Assembly (NCBI GenBank): GCA_913055805.1
Contig: CAJXLF010000011.1
Span: forward strand, 1 to 64,000
Reading direction: 5' to 3'
Source: an uncultured Salinisphaerales bacterium
GTDB lineage: Bacteria > Pseudomonadota > Gammaproteobacteria > Nevskiales > CAJXLF01
DNA: 64,000 bases
In this document: in pieces, positions 13,440 through 22,988 of the stretch
How positions within the stretch are numbered: the stretch's first letter is position 1
How the letters are laid out: each line of letters begins with the position of its first letter
Program-made: the position numbers and the translations under genes
Notes under the pieces: generated by a model
What the model was told of the DNA's origin: nothing
Databases searched by the model: none
Seen by the model: only the letters and a program-made list of their open reading frames with translations

Positions 13440-13682
13440 ATGAACAAGATAACTGTCTTATTCTTTGTTGTTCTGGGTCTTTCCGCGCTCGCCGCCACCT
13501 CGAATCTGGAAATCAAGCTGAATCGCAAATGCGGTAAGCAGTTTGACGGTGTTAACGCGACCTACGTCCCCGGTTTGCGACGCAGCTACAGGATCAGGAA
13601 AAACAAGTCATCCTATCCCGGCAAAAGCAAGGAAATGAAGGAATTGTCCTGCCGGATACGTTATCTGGAGAAAAACCGCTGA
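13440..13682 (+). CDS. Small secreted protein of unknown function
   Basis: ATG 13440 (AAGG upstream) gives 80 residues: a signal peptide (MNKITVLFFVVLGLSALAA), then a basic mature chain with two cysteines and many lysines/arginines. It lies between the right-hand att core and pilZ, so it is probably chromosomal, although an older phage remnant cannot be excluded. I recognise no family. Confidence 0.45.
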   Translation: MNKITVLFFVVLGLSALAATSNLEIKLNRKCGKQFDGVNATYVPGLRRSYRIRKNKSSYPGKSKEMKELSCRIRYLEKNR

Positions 13683-13693
13683 CCAAGCGTATG

Positions 13694-14050
13694 TCACATG
13701 GTATGTGAAAAATGCTCGTCTTCGCGCATGCCGGCGATGATGGTTTCGATCTTTTTCTGTGTTTCGCCGTTGTCCTGGGTGCTGAACTGAATGCCGATAC
13801 CCGGCGTGCGTTTGCCCTGTGCACCTGGCGGTGTGATCCAGATGACCTTGCCGGCAACCGGCAGGCGCTCGTTCTGTTCCACCAGCGTAACCAGTGCGAA
13901 AACTTCGTCACCCAGTTTGTGTGGCCGTGTGGTCGGAATAAACAACCCGCCGTTCTTCACGTAAGGCATATAGGCCGCATACAGTGAACTCTTGTCCTGG
14001 ATATTAAGAGTGAGAATGCCTGGTGCGCCTGACCCGCTCACTGTACTCAT
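13694..14050 (-). CDS. pilZ: Type IV pilus protein PilZ
   Basis: This 118-residue protein has the length and order of Pseudomonas PilZ (YVKNGGLFIPT near residues 30-40, then GKVIWITPPGAQGKRTPGIG near 67-86). Like the founding PilZ it lacks the N-terminal RxxxR motif needed for c-di-GMP binding, so it probably acts by protein contact in pilus assembly. It overlaps holB by 4 bases and ends the minus-strand cluster. In many gammaproteobacteria tatD follows pilZ; here the inovirus array follows. Confidence 0.9.
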   Translation of the reverse strand: MSTVSGSGAPGILTLNIQDKSSLYAAYMPYVKNGGLFIPTTRPHKLGDEVFALVTLVEQNERLPVAGKVIWITPPGAQGKRTPGIGIQFSTQDNGETQKKIETIIAGMREDEHFSHTM

Positions 14051-15054
14051 TTTCGCTCCTTGCTCGCGCCTGAGACTATTTTATGACAATCCAGCAGGAA
14101 TGTTTCCCAGGATAGCCGGCTGTTCACCGTGGTTTCGGATAATCTTATCAACTTATTGATTTTATTGTTTAAATCAAGAATCCCGGCGGTATTGATATCT
14201 GCCTTGCCAAACACGTTATCACAGGGTTTCGTCTCTGCACCCAGATTTTTGCGCAGACCCTTCAGATTTTCCCGCATCAGCCAGCGCATGATTGTGAGTT
14301 GCGATTCGGCATTGGCCCATTCTTCGGCGACTTTCAGTGCCTTATCCGGGTGCTGAACGGCACTCAGCCATTGCTTTTGCCACTGGGCTGACTGTATTTC
14401 ACCCCCGCCTTCGTTGTCCGGGTTTTTAATGGCTTCCAGGGCAGCCAGTACCGAGTGGTCATGATTTTCCAGAAGTTCGTTATCGATCGGCCTTCCGGAT
14501 TCAGTGGCAAGCCAGTCCCGGGCCTGCGCTTCCTGTGGTTGTGTAAAGCGCAATATTCTGCAGCGACTGCGTATGGTTGCCGGTATGCGACCGACAGACG
14601 CCGTGACCAGCATGATCAGGCGTCCTGCGGGAGGTTCTTCAAGTGTCTTCAGTAAGGCATTGGCTGCATTGCGATTCATGACCTCTGCCGGCTCAATGAT
14701 CGCTATTTTATAACCGTTCTGAATTTGTGACGATAACTGTATGAATTTTAACAGGTTACGAATATCCTCCATGACCAGTTCGCGCTTCCCTTCCTGTGGC
14801 GAGAAACGACGAAAATCGGGGTGAGCCCCATTCAGGGTCTTGATACAGGCCGGACATTGACCACAGCTTTGCAGTTTTTCCGGACTGGCGTTCTCGCAAA
14901 GGAGAAACTGGCTCAGCTGTCGTGCAAACAGCCCCTTCCCTACACCCGCAGGGCCGGTCAGCAGTAATGCATGGGGCAGGCGCTGCCCCTGAATGGCCTG
15001 CCGAAGCTGTGCCCAGACAGGCGAATGCCAGGGCATCTCATGGCTAATCTGCAT
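14047..15054 (-). CDS. holB: DNA polymerase III subunit delta'
   Basis: ATG 15054 with GGAG upstream (335 residues) is preferred to the TTG at 15075. Residues 34-41 (GPAGVGKG) form the P-loop, and Cys52, Cys63, Cys66 and Cys69 form the zinc module typical of clamp-loader delta'. A RSRCRILRF segment corresponds to the SRC/sensor region. The start overlaps the end of tmk by 11 bases, the usual tmk-holB coupling. It belongs to the clamp loader that places the beta sliding clamp. Confidence 0.93.
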   Translation of the reverse strand: MQISHEMPWHSPVWAQLRQAIQGQRLPHALLLTGPAGVGKGLFARQLSQFLLCENASPEKLQSCGQCPACIKTLNGAHPDFRRFSPQEGKRELVMEDIRNLLKFIQLSSQIQNGYKIAIIEPAEVMNRNAANALLKTLEEPPAGRLIMLVTASVGRIPATIRSRCRILRFTQPQEAQARDWLATESGRPIDNELLENHDHSVLAALEAIKNPDNEGGGEIQSAQWQKQWLSAVQHPDKALKVAEEWANAESQLTIMRWLMRENLKGLRKNLGAETKPCDNVFGKADINTAGILDLNNKINKLIRLSETTVNSRLSWETFLLDCHKIVSGASKERK

Positions 15055-15688
15055 GTCGCTCCAGATATCCGGCAATCACCTCGTGCACCTGCTCACTCAC
15101 GGCTGCGAACTCTTGGGAGGCATCAATAATGACGTAGTTTACGGGGCGTTCTGTTGCCCTGGCGAGATAGGCACGGCGGATGCGCTCGAAAAATTCCACC
15201 TCTTCACGTTCAAAACGATCGGCGTCACTGCGTGCACTGGCCCTGGCCAGACCCAGTTCAACGTCGATGTCGAATAGTAGTGTCAGATCCGGCTGCAGAT
15301 CCTGTTGCACAAAATCCTCCATTTGCCGGATAACCCCATTGCTGATTCCACGCCCTCCCCCCTGATAGGCATAGCTGGCATCTGTAAAACGGTCGCAAAG
15401 CACCCATTCACCTGCCTGCAAGGCCGGACGTATGACCTCCTGGATATGTGATGAGCGTGCCGCGAACATCATTAATAGTTCGGCTTCGGGGGTCACTTGT
15501 AGCTGATGATTCAGCAAGAGCGCACGCAGGCCTTCAGCCAGCGCGGTGCCGCCGGGTTCGCGCGTGGTTCTTACCGCTTTACCCGCGGCTTCCAGTTGTT
15601 TGCGGATGTTATCAACCTGGCTGCTTTTGCCCGCCCCCTCGATACCTTCAAGGGTGATAAAGCATGCAGATTTCTTGCCTGAACTCAT
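15044..15688 (-). CDS. tmk: Thymidylate kinase
   Basis: This 214-residue protein phosphorylates dTMP to dTDP. The P-loop GIEGAGKS is at about 15-22, the DRF motif (CDRFTDASYAYQGGGRG) near the middle and a LID-like arginine-rich segment follows. Length and order match bacterial Tmk. It overlaps mltG by 4 bases upstream and holB downstream. Confidence 0.95.
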   Translation of the reverse strand: MSSGKKSACFITLEGIEGAGKSSQVDNIRKQLEAAGKAVRTTREPGGTALAEGLRALLLNHQLQVTPEAELLMMFAARSSHIQEVIRPALQAGEWVLCDRFTDASYAYQGGGRGISNGVIRQMEDFVQQDLQPDLTLLFDIDVELGLARASARSDADRFEREEVEFFERIRRAYLARATERPVNYVIIDASQEFAAVSEQVHEVIAGYLERHAD

Positions 15689-16674
15689 TGTTTTAGCTGG
15701 TATTTGCGCACATTCCGGTTGTGTTCTTCAAGTGTTTTCGAGAACACATGCGTACCATCCCCACGGGAAACAAAATACAGCGTTTCGCCCTCCACCGGGT
15801 TCAACGCGGCCTGGAGTGCTGCGCGCCCTGCCGCCGCAATGGGGGTTGGCGGCAGACCGGCCCGGGTATAGGTGTTGTAGGGGGTGTCTGTCTGCAGATC
15901 TGAGCGGCGGATATTGCCATCGAATGATTCACCGATACCGTAAATCACCGTGGGGTCGGTCTGCAGCAGCATGCCTTTTTGCAGCCGGCGGACGAAAACG
16001 CCTGCAATTTCGCCGCGCTCTTCGGGCGCCCCCGTTTCCTTTTCTACAATGGAGGCCATGATAAGTGCCTCGTAGGGTGTTTCATAGGGCAGCTCCGTCG
16101 CCCTGAGCGGCCATTCTTCCTCGAGGATAGTGCGCATGCTCTGATAGGCGCGCTTCAGAATCTCGATATCGGAACTGTTGTTTACGAAGGTATAGGTATC
16201 CGGAAAGAACCAGCCCTCGGGATGTGGGGCCTCTATACCCACTGCGGCTACCACGGATGCGGGATCGTAATCCTGAATCTGCCGTTTCACGCCATTGTGG
16301 CTATGCAGAGCCTGCAGGATCTGGCGGTAATTCCAGCCTTCTACAAAAGTTACTGATAGCTTGCGAACCTTGCCCATGACCATGGCGGCCAGCAATTCAC
16401 GGGGGCTGGTGCCTTGCCTGACGACATATTCGCCCGCCTGTAACTTATTGGCTTCACCCCGAATCAGGCCATAGGCCACCAGGTAATACCGGTCCCGACG
16501 GGCGCGCAACAGATCATTGGCCTTGAGTGTTTTCACCAGGCCGGAGAGCGAGGTGCCCGCTGCCATTTCCAGGCGCAGATCCTCATCCATGTGCAATGGC
16601 ATGAGCAGTGCACGGTTGACGTCGAGCACCAGCGCGGTAAACAGGATGGCCAGGATAAAAAACAAATACTTCAT
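15685..16674 (-). CDS. mltG: Endolytic murein transglycosylase MltG
   Basis: ATG 16674 overlaps the pabC stop as ATGA and gives 329 residues; the longer frame has no good start. One N-terminal membrane anchor (MKYLFFILAILFTALVLDV) is followed by the YceG/MltG fold. The catalytic glutamate lies in ASIVEKETG, followed by GVFVRRL and LQTDPTVIYG. It cuts nascent glycan strands in the inner membrane and helps set chain length. Confidence 0.93.
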   Translation of the reverse strand: MKYLFFILAILFTALVLDVNRALLMPLHMDEDLRLEMAAGTSLSGLVKTLKANDLLRARRDRYYLVAYGLIRGEANKLQAGEYVVRQGTSPRELLAAMVMGKVRKLSVTFVEGWNYRQILQALHSHNGVKRQIQDYDPASVVAAVGIEAPHPEGWFFPDTYTFVNNSSDIEILKRAYQSMRTILEEEWPLRATELPYETPYEALIMASIVEKETGAPEERGEIAGVFVRRLQKGMLLQTDPTVIYGIGESFDGNIRRSDLQTDTPYNTYTRAGLPPTPIAAAGRAALQAALNPVEGETLYFVSRGDGTHVFSKTLEEHNRNVRKYQLKQ

Positions 16675-17501
16675 GAGGTCGTCGAAATTCGTGGATGTTC
16701 TAGTTTTGTTTGCAGCTGCCTTGTGACAGGTCCCGGCTGCCATGAACGCGTGTTTAACTGCCTGAGCGGCCAGATGCCAATCAGACTATTGCTGAGGAAA
16801 CACTCGTCCGCCTCCAGGCAAGCCTGCAGACTCAGGGCAACTTCCCGTACGGGTATGGCTTCGGATCCGGCAATCTGCATGATTTTTTGTCGCATGACGC
16901 CTTTCACGCCGCAGTTCTGCAGCTGCGGTGTGAGCAACTCGCTTTCGCTCACGACGAACAGGTTGCTCATGGTTCCGCTAATCACATTTCCGTTCTGATC
17001 AAGCATCAGGCCTTCTGTTTTTATATCGGGCTCACTGCGCGCAATCACCTGCTCCAGACGATTGAGGTGTTTGATTCCTGCCAGTGCCGGATTATGCCCC
17101 ATACGGGTGCGGCATACACCCGCTTCTATTCCCTCCTCCCAGTACTCGACGGGATATGTGGCCAGAGGGTGGCGCATGACGATGCGGGTGCCAAATGCGG
17201 CAGCGTCGGCGCGGTAACCACGTGGCCCGCTTCCGCGCGTCAGTATGAGCTTGATGACGGCTTCGGAGTGTCCGGCTGTCAGGCGGGAAATGTCCCTCAT
17301 CCAGATGGAGGCGGCCGGTGCGTCGAGAGCAAGTTGCGCCGCGTCCTGTTCGAGCCTGGTCAGCTGTAAATCAAGATCCAGTACCTGGCTGTTGTGAAGA
17401 AGCAAGGTGCGGAATACGCCATCACCGTACTGCAGGCCACGATCTTCCACGGGTAGCTTGTCAGAGGGTTGTCCGTTAACCAGGGTAGCCGTTGTTGCCA
17501 T
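16671..17501 (-). CDS. pabC: Aminodeoxychorismate lyase
   Basis: This PLP enzyme of fold type IV releases pyruvate from aminodeoxychorismate to give p-aminobenzoate for folate. The RGLQYGDGVFRT signature lies near the N-terminus and the PLP lysine in AGIKHLNR. The start is uncertain: ATG 17501 (277 residues) or ATG 17519, which overlaps pabB. It sits directly downstream of pabB, matching its substrate supply. Confidence 0.92.
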   Translation of the reverse strand: MATTATLVNGQPSDKLPVEDRGLQYGDGVFRTLLLHNSQVLDLDLQLTRLEQDAAQLALDAPAASIWMRDISRLTAGHSEAVIKLILTRGSGPRGYRADAAAFGTRIVMRHPLATYPVEYWEEGIEAGVCRTRMGHNPALAGIKHLNRLEQVIARSEPDIKTEGLMLDQNGNVISGTMSNLFVVSESELLTPQLQNCGVKGVMRQKIMQIAGSEAIPVREVALSLQACLEADECFLSNSLIGIWPLRQLNTRSWQPGPVTRQLQTKLEHPRISTTS

Positions 17502-17508
17502 TGCGCTT

Positions 17509-18888
17509 TCAGTGGTCATGATTATTGATTGCCCTGAGAATGCCGCGCGCCTTGGCGCGGGTTTCGAGCAGTTCATTCTCCGCTACCGAGTCGGCCACGA
17601 TGCCCGCCCCCGTTCTGAATGCAAGGTGGTTGCCCTGCCTTTCCAGGCACCGGATCAGGATATTGAGATCCATATTGCCGCGGCGGTCGAGGTATCCCAT
17701 AGCTCCGGTGTAGTAGCCTCGGCCGTTTTGTTCCAGTTCGGCGATGATTTCCATGCAACGTACTTTCGGACAGCCCGTGATCGTGCCGCCGGGAAAGACA
17801 GCCCGGATAACGTCCCCGGCAGAAACATCCTTGCGGAGCTTGCCACTGACATTGGAAACGATGTGGTGTACGTGGGCATAGGATTCAAGCACCATCAACT
17901 CGTCCACCAGCACGCTGCCTGATTCACAGATCCTGCCCAGGTCATTGCGTTCCAGGTCAATCAGCATGATGTGCTCGGCGCGCTCTTTCGGGTGCGCCAT
18001 CAACGCCTGCCGCTCGGGATCGTCCGCCTGTTCCTGCCGACTCCTGGGTCTTGTACCGGCAATGGGTCGGGTCTGAACCTGTCGGCCACGGACTTCCACC
18101 AGGCGTTCGGGTGAAGAGCTTAGAACAGTGCTTCCGGCCCAATGCATGAGACCGGCGAAGGGTGCCGGATTAGCGCGCCTGAGGTCGGCGTAGAGTTGTG
18201 GGGTGGATATTTCGCCTTCGATGACGCCCTGCCAGCTGCGGGACAGATTCACCTGAAAAACATCACCTGCCAGGATGTATTCCTTTATGCGTTCAACGGC
18301 CTGCGTATAGGCTTCCGGTGCATCCTCTACCAACCTGACCCGGCCGCTGGCCTGCCGTTCTGCCTCATCGCGAGGCAGGTGGGTTTCCGCATCGCTGCGC
18401 AGCTGATGCAGGACTTCGGCGTTTTCCGCGATCAGCCAGCTTTGCGCATTGCGCTTATCGCGGATGATGGCTGCCGGACAGCGCACGGCAAGTGCATTAG
18501 GCAATTCACTCTGGGCGGATGGCAGAACAAGCCTGGGCTCAATTTCTGCGGCGAGTTCATAGCCCAGGTAAAGAAACCAGCCACCGATGAATGGCAAATG
18601 GCTGTCAGTGACGGGTACGGATTCCCGGGATTGCCAGTTGTTCAGCGCATCGAGGAACCCCGGACTTTCCGTCAAGCCATGTACATTGCTGTGCAGTTCC
18701 TGCCGGGGTGAAAGGCTCAGAAACTCGTCTGACGCCATCAACAACAGATCATAACGGGCAATACGGCCGCAGCCGTCGGCAGACTCGAGCAAAAAGGGGT
18801 AGCGTTCAGGCCATGCGCTATGCAGAGCCAGCAAGTCTGTATCCCGCTCCAGGGGCGCAGAAAGATATCCGTCGGAGGGCGCGTTCAT
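17509..18888 (-). CDS. pabB: Aminodeoxychorismate synthase component I
   Basis: This 459-residue chorismate-binding protein has the C-terminal block GTITGCPKVRCMEII and GRGYYTGAMGY. Adjacency to pabC supports PabB rather than TrpE. The motif around the E. coli PabB nucleophilic lysine reads PIAGT instead of PIKGT, so it uses the variant without the covalent lysine, as anthranilate synthases do. A GC-rich hairpin (18905-18921) lies between fabF and this gene. Confidence 0.88.
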   Translation of the reverse strand: MNAPSDGYLSAPLERDTDLLALHSAWPERYPFLLESADGCGRIARYDLLLMASDEFLSLSPRQELHSNVHGLTESPGFLDALNNWQSRESVPVTDSHLPFIGGWFLYLGYELAAEIEPRLVLPSAQSELPNALAVRCPAAIIRDKRNAQSWLIAENAEVLHQLRSDAETHLPRDEAERQASGRVRLVEDAPEAYTQAVERIKEYILAGDVFQVNLSRSWQGVIEGEISTPQLYADLRRANPAPFAGLMHWAGSTVLSSSPERLVEVRGRQVQTRPIAGTRPRSRQEQADDPERQALMAHPKERAEHIMLIDLERNDLGRICESGSVLVDELMVLESYAHVHHIVSNVSGKLRKDVSAGDVIRAVFPGGTITGCPKVRCMEIIAELEQNGRGYYTGAMGYLDRRGNMDLNILIRCLERQGNHLAFRTGAGIVADSVAENELLETRAKARGILRAINNHDH

Positions 18889-18921
18889 CACTGACGAACG
18901 CCCCACCCGCAGACCGCGGGT

Positions 18922-20163
18922 TTAAACGCGGCGAAACATGATGGTGCCGTTTGTGCCGCCAAAGCCGAAGGAGTTGGATAACGCGATGTCGATATCCATC
19001 TTGCGGGCTTCATTGGGCACATAATCGAGATCGCATCCCTCATCGGGGTTATCCAGATTGATGGTTGGCGGCGCCACCTGGTCGCGCATGGCCAGTACCG
19101 TCAATACGGCTTCACAGGCCCCTGCCGCGCCCAGCATATGTCCGGTCATGGATTTGGTGGAGCTGACAGCCACCTTGTCGGCTGCCGCGCCAAATGCGGC
19201 GCGAATGGCCTGGCTTTCGGCAATATCACCCGCCTGGGTAGAAGTGCCATGGGCATTGATATATTGCACGTCTTCAGGATTCACGCCGGCATCCTTGAGT
19301 GCATGCAGCATACAGCGGCGTGCGCCGTCGCCGCCTTCGGCAGGCAGGGTAATGTGATAGGCATCACCACTCATGCCGAAGCCGATAACTTCAGCATATA
19401 TCTGCGCTCCGCGTGCCTTGGCATGTTCGTATTCCTCGAGCACCAGCACACCGGCGCCATCACTGAGCACAAAACCATCGCGATCACGATCCCAGGGACG
19501 GCTGGCGCCTGTGGGATCGTCGTTATTGGTGGACAGGGCACGGGCCGCACAGAAACCGGCCAGCCCGAGCGGATTAATGGCCATTTCGGCACCACCGGCG
19601 AACATCACCTCGGCATCACCGTAGGCAATGCTGCGAGCCGCCAGGCCAATGCTGTGCGTGCCAGTGGTGCAGGCCGTGACTACCGCAATATTCGGTCCCT
19701 TGAGCCCCAGCAGGATGGACATATAGCCGGACACCATGTTGATGATGCTGCTGGGCACAAAGAATGGAGAAACGCGCTTGGGATTACCCTTTTCGTGCAG
19801 GATGCCATCCTGCTGATGAATGGTACCGATACCGCCTATGCCCGAACCGATCGACACACCGATACGCTCGGCATTGCCTTCATTGATCTCCAGGCCCGAG
19901 TCTTTCAGTGCTTCATAAGTGGCGGCTGCGCCATAGTGAATAAAGGGGTCGGTCTTTTTGATCTCTTTGGGGCCGAGCACGCTGGCAGGGTCAAAGTTGC
20001 GGATTTCTCCGCCAAAACGGGTCGGGAAGTTACTGCAGTCGAAACTTTCAATGGGGGCGATTCCGCTGCGGCCGGCAATAATGCCTTCCCAGCTGTCAGC
20101 GACGTTCAGGCCCATCGGTGACACCAGGCCAAGGCCGGTCACCACCACGCGTCTACCATTCAC
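18922..20163 (-). CDS. fabF: 3-oxoacyl-ACP synthase II (KAS II)
   Basis: This 413-residue condensing enzyme extends acyl-ACP with malonyl-ACP. The active-site cysteine lies in [11 protein letters not shown] near residue 163, with histidines in NAHGTST and [12 protein letters not shown] completing the Cys-His-His triad. It follows acpP after a 66-bp gap, the standard acpP-fabF order. Confidence 0.96.
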   Translation of the reverse strand: MNGRRVVVTGLGLVSPMGLNVADSWEGIIAGRSGIAPIESFDCSNFPTRFGGEIRNFDPASVLGPKEIKKTDPFIHYGAAATYEALKDSGLEINEGNAERIGVSIGSGIGGIGTIHQQDGILHEKGNPKRVSPFFVPSSIINMVSGYMSILLGLKGPNIAVVTACTTGTHSIGLAARSIAYGDAEVMFAGGAEMAINPLGLAGFCAARALSTNNDDPTGASRPWDRDRDGFVLSDGAGVLVLEEYEHAKARGAQIYAEVIGFGMSGDAYHITLPAEGGDGARRCMLHALKDAGVNPEDVQYINAHGTSTQAGDIAESQAIRAAFGAAADKVAVSSTKSMTGHMLGAAGACEAVLTVLAMRDQVAPPTINLDNPDEGCDLDYVPNEARKMDIDIALSNSFGFGGTNGTIMFRRV

Positions 20164-20229
20164 GGGCGTCTCCGAGAAGCAAGCAATAGAAATACAATGG
20201 CCCCCGATACGGGGGCCACGTAAAGGCGG

Positions 20230-20472
20230 TTATTCGGCGCCGGCGTGCGCCTTGATGTAGTCAACCGCATCCTGCACGGTGACGATCTTCTCGGCTTCTT
20301 CGTCAGGAATGTCGGCTTCGAATTCCTCTTCGAGCGCCATCACCAGTTCAACGGTGTCCAGAGAATCGGCCCCCAGATCATCCACAAACGAGGCGTCGTT
20401 GGTGACCTGCTCATCGCTGACACTCAGTTGTTCAGCGACGATCTTCTTTACACGTTCTTCGATACTGCTCAT
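20230..20472 (-). CDS. acpP: Acyl carrier protein
   Basis: This 80-residue acidic protein carries the phosphopantetheine serine in the motif [20 protein letters not shown] at about residue 38. It carries growing acyl chains for FabD, FabG and FabF, all encoded beside it. Confidence 0.97.
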   Translation of the reverse strand: MSSIEERVKKIVAEQLSVSDEQVTNDASFVDDLGADSLDTVELVMALEEEFEADIPDEEAEKIVTVQDAVDYIKAHAGAE

Positions 20473-20612
20473 TGGGTTTTACTCCCTCAAATTCCGAGGC
20501 GCTGTAGAAACTAGCGCGCCATTGTAGTGAAGCTTGCCGATAGTCTACAAGTTAAACCAAAGGCAATCCTGTGAACCAAACTCAATCTCTGTCAAATACT
20601 TCCATTGTGGCG

Positions 20613-21356
20613 CTAGGCCATATACATGCCGCCATTGACATGCAGCGTCTCGCCCGTGATGTAGGCAGCTGCATCTGAAGCCAGGAAAAGTACTGCAGCC
20701 GCAATGTCTTCCGGACTGCCCAGACGTCCCAGGGCAATCTGGGACAGCAGGGTCTCACGCGAGTTCTCGGGCAAGTCCCTGGTCATGTCGGTTTCAATGA
20801 AACCGGGTGCAACAGCATTGATCGTGATGCCGCGTGATCCCACTTCCCGGGCCAGTGATTTGGTGAAGCCCAGCAGGCCGGCCTTGGCGGCCGCATAGTT
20901 CGCCTGGCCCGGGTTGCCACTGCTGCCGACGACAGAGCCGATATTGATGATACGGCCGCTACGGGCCTTCATCATGCCACGCAGCACCGCCTTGCTCATG
21001 CGATAAACGCCCTTGAGATTCGTGTCCAGCACGGCATCCCATTCTTCGTCTTTCATGCGCAACATGAGATTGTCGCGGGTGATGCCGGCGTTGTTGACCA
21101 GTATGTCGATGCCCCCGAATTCACCGCTGATCGACTTGATGGCGGCATCCACGGCGGCATCATCACAGACATCCAGCGTAATGCCCTTGCCCTGCAGGCC
21201 AGCCGCAGACAGAGCCTGGCTGATTGAATCCGCACCGTTTTCACTGGTTGCTGTGCCTATGACTGTCGCTCCGGCCTTGCCCAGCGCCAGTGCAATTGCC
21301 TGGCCGATGCCACGTGACGCGCCAGTAACCAGCGCCGTCTTTCCATCCAGACTCAT
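20613..21356 (-). CDS. fabG: 3-oxoacyl-ACP reductase
   Basis: This 247-residue SDR has the NADPH motif TGASRGIGQAI at the N-terminus, NNAGITRDN in the middle, and catalytic Ser (GSVVGSSG) and YAAAK. It performs the first reduction step of the elongation cycle. A 140-bp gap to acpP may hold a separate acpP promoter, as in E. coli. Confidence 0.95.
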   Translation of the reverse strand: MSLDGKTALVTGASRGIGQAIALALGKAGATVIGTATSENGADSISQALSAAGLQGKGITLDVCDDAAVDAAIKSISGEFGGIDILVNNAGITRDNLMLRMKDEEWDAVLDTNLKGVYRMSKAVLRGMMKARSGRIINIGSVVGSSGNPGQANYAAAKAGLLGFTKSLAREVGSRGITINAVAPGFIETDMTRDLPENSRETLLSQIALGRLGSPEDIAAAVLFLASDAAAYITGETLHVNGGMYMA

Positions 21357-21383
21357 TGTGATTCCTCTACTCTGACCGGTTGC

Positions 21384-22325
21384 TCAGGACTTGCCCTGGG
21401 CAAGCTCCAGCGCCTGCTGCAGACTGGCGCTGTCATGCACGGAGGCGCCGCTGAGACTACGGTCTATGCGTCTTGCCAGACCCGTCAGCACGCGGCCGGG
21501 GCCACATTCGATGACCGCGGCGATGCCGCTCTGCATCAGATACTGAATACTGGCCACCCACAGTACCGGACTATGTAACTGCGCGACCAATGCCTTGCGT
21601 ATTTCTTCGGGATTTTCGCGTGGTTTGGCATCCAGATTGTGAATCACCGGCACCTTGGGTGCGCGAAATTCAATCTCCTGCATGTCTTCGGAGAGTGTCT
21701 GGGCCGCATCGGACATCAGGGCGCAGTGGGAAGGCACGCTGACGGGCAATACCTTGGTCATCTTGGCGCCCTTTTCTGCCGCCAGACTCACGCCCTTTTC
21801 CACCAGAGCCGCTTCACCGGCAATCACGACCTGACCCGGCGCATTGAAATTAACAGCTTCCAGCACACCTGTGGGCGCCGCCTCCGCGCATACCTTGCGT
21901 ACATCTTCATCGCTGAGTCCGATAACCGCGGCCATGGCGCCCTGCCCGGCCGGTACGGCGCTTTGCATCAGCTGACCGCGACGGCGCACCAGGCGCAAGG
22001 CATCAGTGAAGTCGAGGGATTCTGCGCAGACCAGTGCAGTGTATTCGCCCAGGCTATGGCCTGCCATGAAAGCCGGTTGCGGACCGCCAGCCTCGAGCCA
22101 GACGCGCCAACAGGCCACGCCAGCGGCCAGCAAGGCGGGTTGGGTGCGCTCGGTCTGGTTCAGATCATCTTCCGGGCCATTGCTGACCAGCGACCAGAGA
22201 TCATAGCCAAGCGCGGCCTTGGCTTCGGCAAACGTTTCTTCGACCAGCGAATATTGACTGGCCAGCTCATCCAGCATTCCCACGGATTGTGATCCCTGCC
22301 CGGGGAATTGCATCGCATAGGACAT
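21384..22325 (-). CDS. fabD: Malonyl-CoA:ACP transacylase
   Basis: This 313-residue protein has the PGQGSQ motif near the N-terminus, the nucleophile GHSLGEYTAL near residue 92 and the catalytic histidine in VPSHCALM near 201. It is the first gene of the minus-strand cluster; the usual upstream plsX-fabH genes are absent and the T2SS genes start divergently. Confidence 0.95.
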   Translation of the reverse strand: MSYAMQFPGQGSQSVGMLDELASQYSLVEETFAEAKAALGYDLWSLVSNGPEDDLNQTERTQPALLAAGVACWRVWLEAGGPQPAFMAGHSLGEYTALVCAESLDFTDALRLVRRRGQLMQSAVPAGQGAMAAVIGLSDEDVRKVCAEAAPTGVLEAVNFNAPGQVVIAGEAALVEKGVSLAAEKGAKMTKVLPVSVPSHCALMSDAAQTLSEDMQEIEFRAPKVPVIHNLDAKPRENPEEIRKALVAQLHSPVLWVASIQYLMQSGIAAVIECGPGRVLTGLARRIDRSLSGASVHDSASLQQALELAQGKS

Positions 22326-22512
22326 GGGTATACCCCTTGTAGTGTCCGGTTCGTATCGAGCCAGCCCTGAGGCAGGCTCTTAGTGCGGCGGGAATAATAG
22401 CCATGTGCATCGAGAAAGACCACCCCCGAAACGGCGGGATGGAAACCAGCGTTATCCCGCCGCTGTCTGTTATGATCCACGCATTTCCCGAACAAGGTGC
22501 AAGGATTCCGCG

Positions 22513-22971
22513 ATGCAGACGTTGCGCAAGACCAGAAAAATTCCCAGACGCCAGAGCGGCTTTACGCTGATTGAAATCATGGTAGTGGTCGTTATTCTGG
22601 GTATTCTCGCGGCCATCGCCGTACCCAGAATCATGGATCGTCCCGACACTGCCCGCATCACCAAGGCCAAGCAGGATATCCGGGTCATAGAAAGTGCCCT
22701 CAAGCTATACCGGCTGGACAACTTCAACTATCCGAGTACAGATCAGGGGTTGCAGGCACTGGTGGAGAAGCCCGCCGGCGATCCGCCTGCCAAGAACTGG
22801 AAGGATGGCGGTTATCTGGATCGTCTGCCCAAGGACCCTTGGGGTAACCAATATCAGTATCTGAGCCCCGGTGTGAAGGGCGATGTGGATATCTTCACCC
22901 TGGGTGCTGACAACCGACCTGACGGCGAGGGTCCGAATGCGGACATCGGCAACTGGAATCTGAATGACTGA
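22513..22971 (+). CDS. gspG: T2SS major pseudopilin GspG
   Basis: ATG 22513 with AAGG upstream gives 152 residues. The prepilin peptidase site is RRQSG/FTLIEIMVV with the conserved Glu at +5 and a hydrophobic helix. The C-terminal DIFTLGADNRPDGEGPNADI region corresponds to the calcium-binding loop of major pseudopilins. It forms the shaft of the pseudopilus. It is the first gene of the cluster, without gspC-F before it. Confidence 0.93.
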   Translation: MQTLRKTRKIPRRQSGFTLIEIMVVVVILGILAAIAVPRIMDRPDTARITKAKQDIRVIESALKLYRLDNFNYPSTDQGLQALVEKPAGDPPAKNWKDGGYLDRLPKDPWGNQYQYLSPGVKGDVDIFTLGADNRPDGEGPNADIGNWNLND

Positions 22972-22988
22972 CCGGGTCCAGGGTTTTC

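Noticed and set aside
15055..15075. TTG start for holB seven codons upstream
   Set aside because: The ATG at 15054 has a GGAG site at proper spacing and overlaps tmk by only 11 bases.
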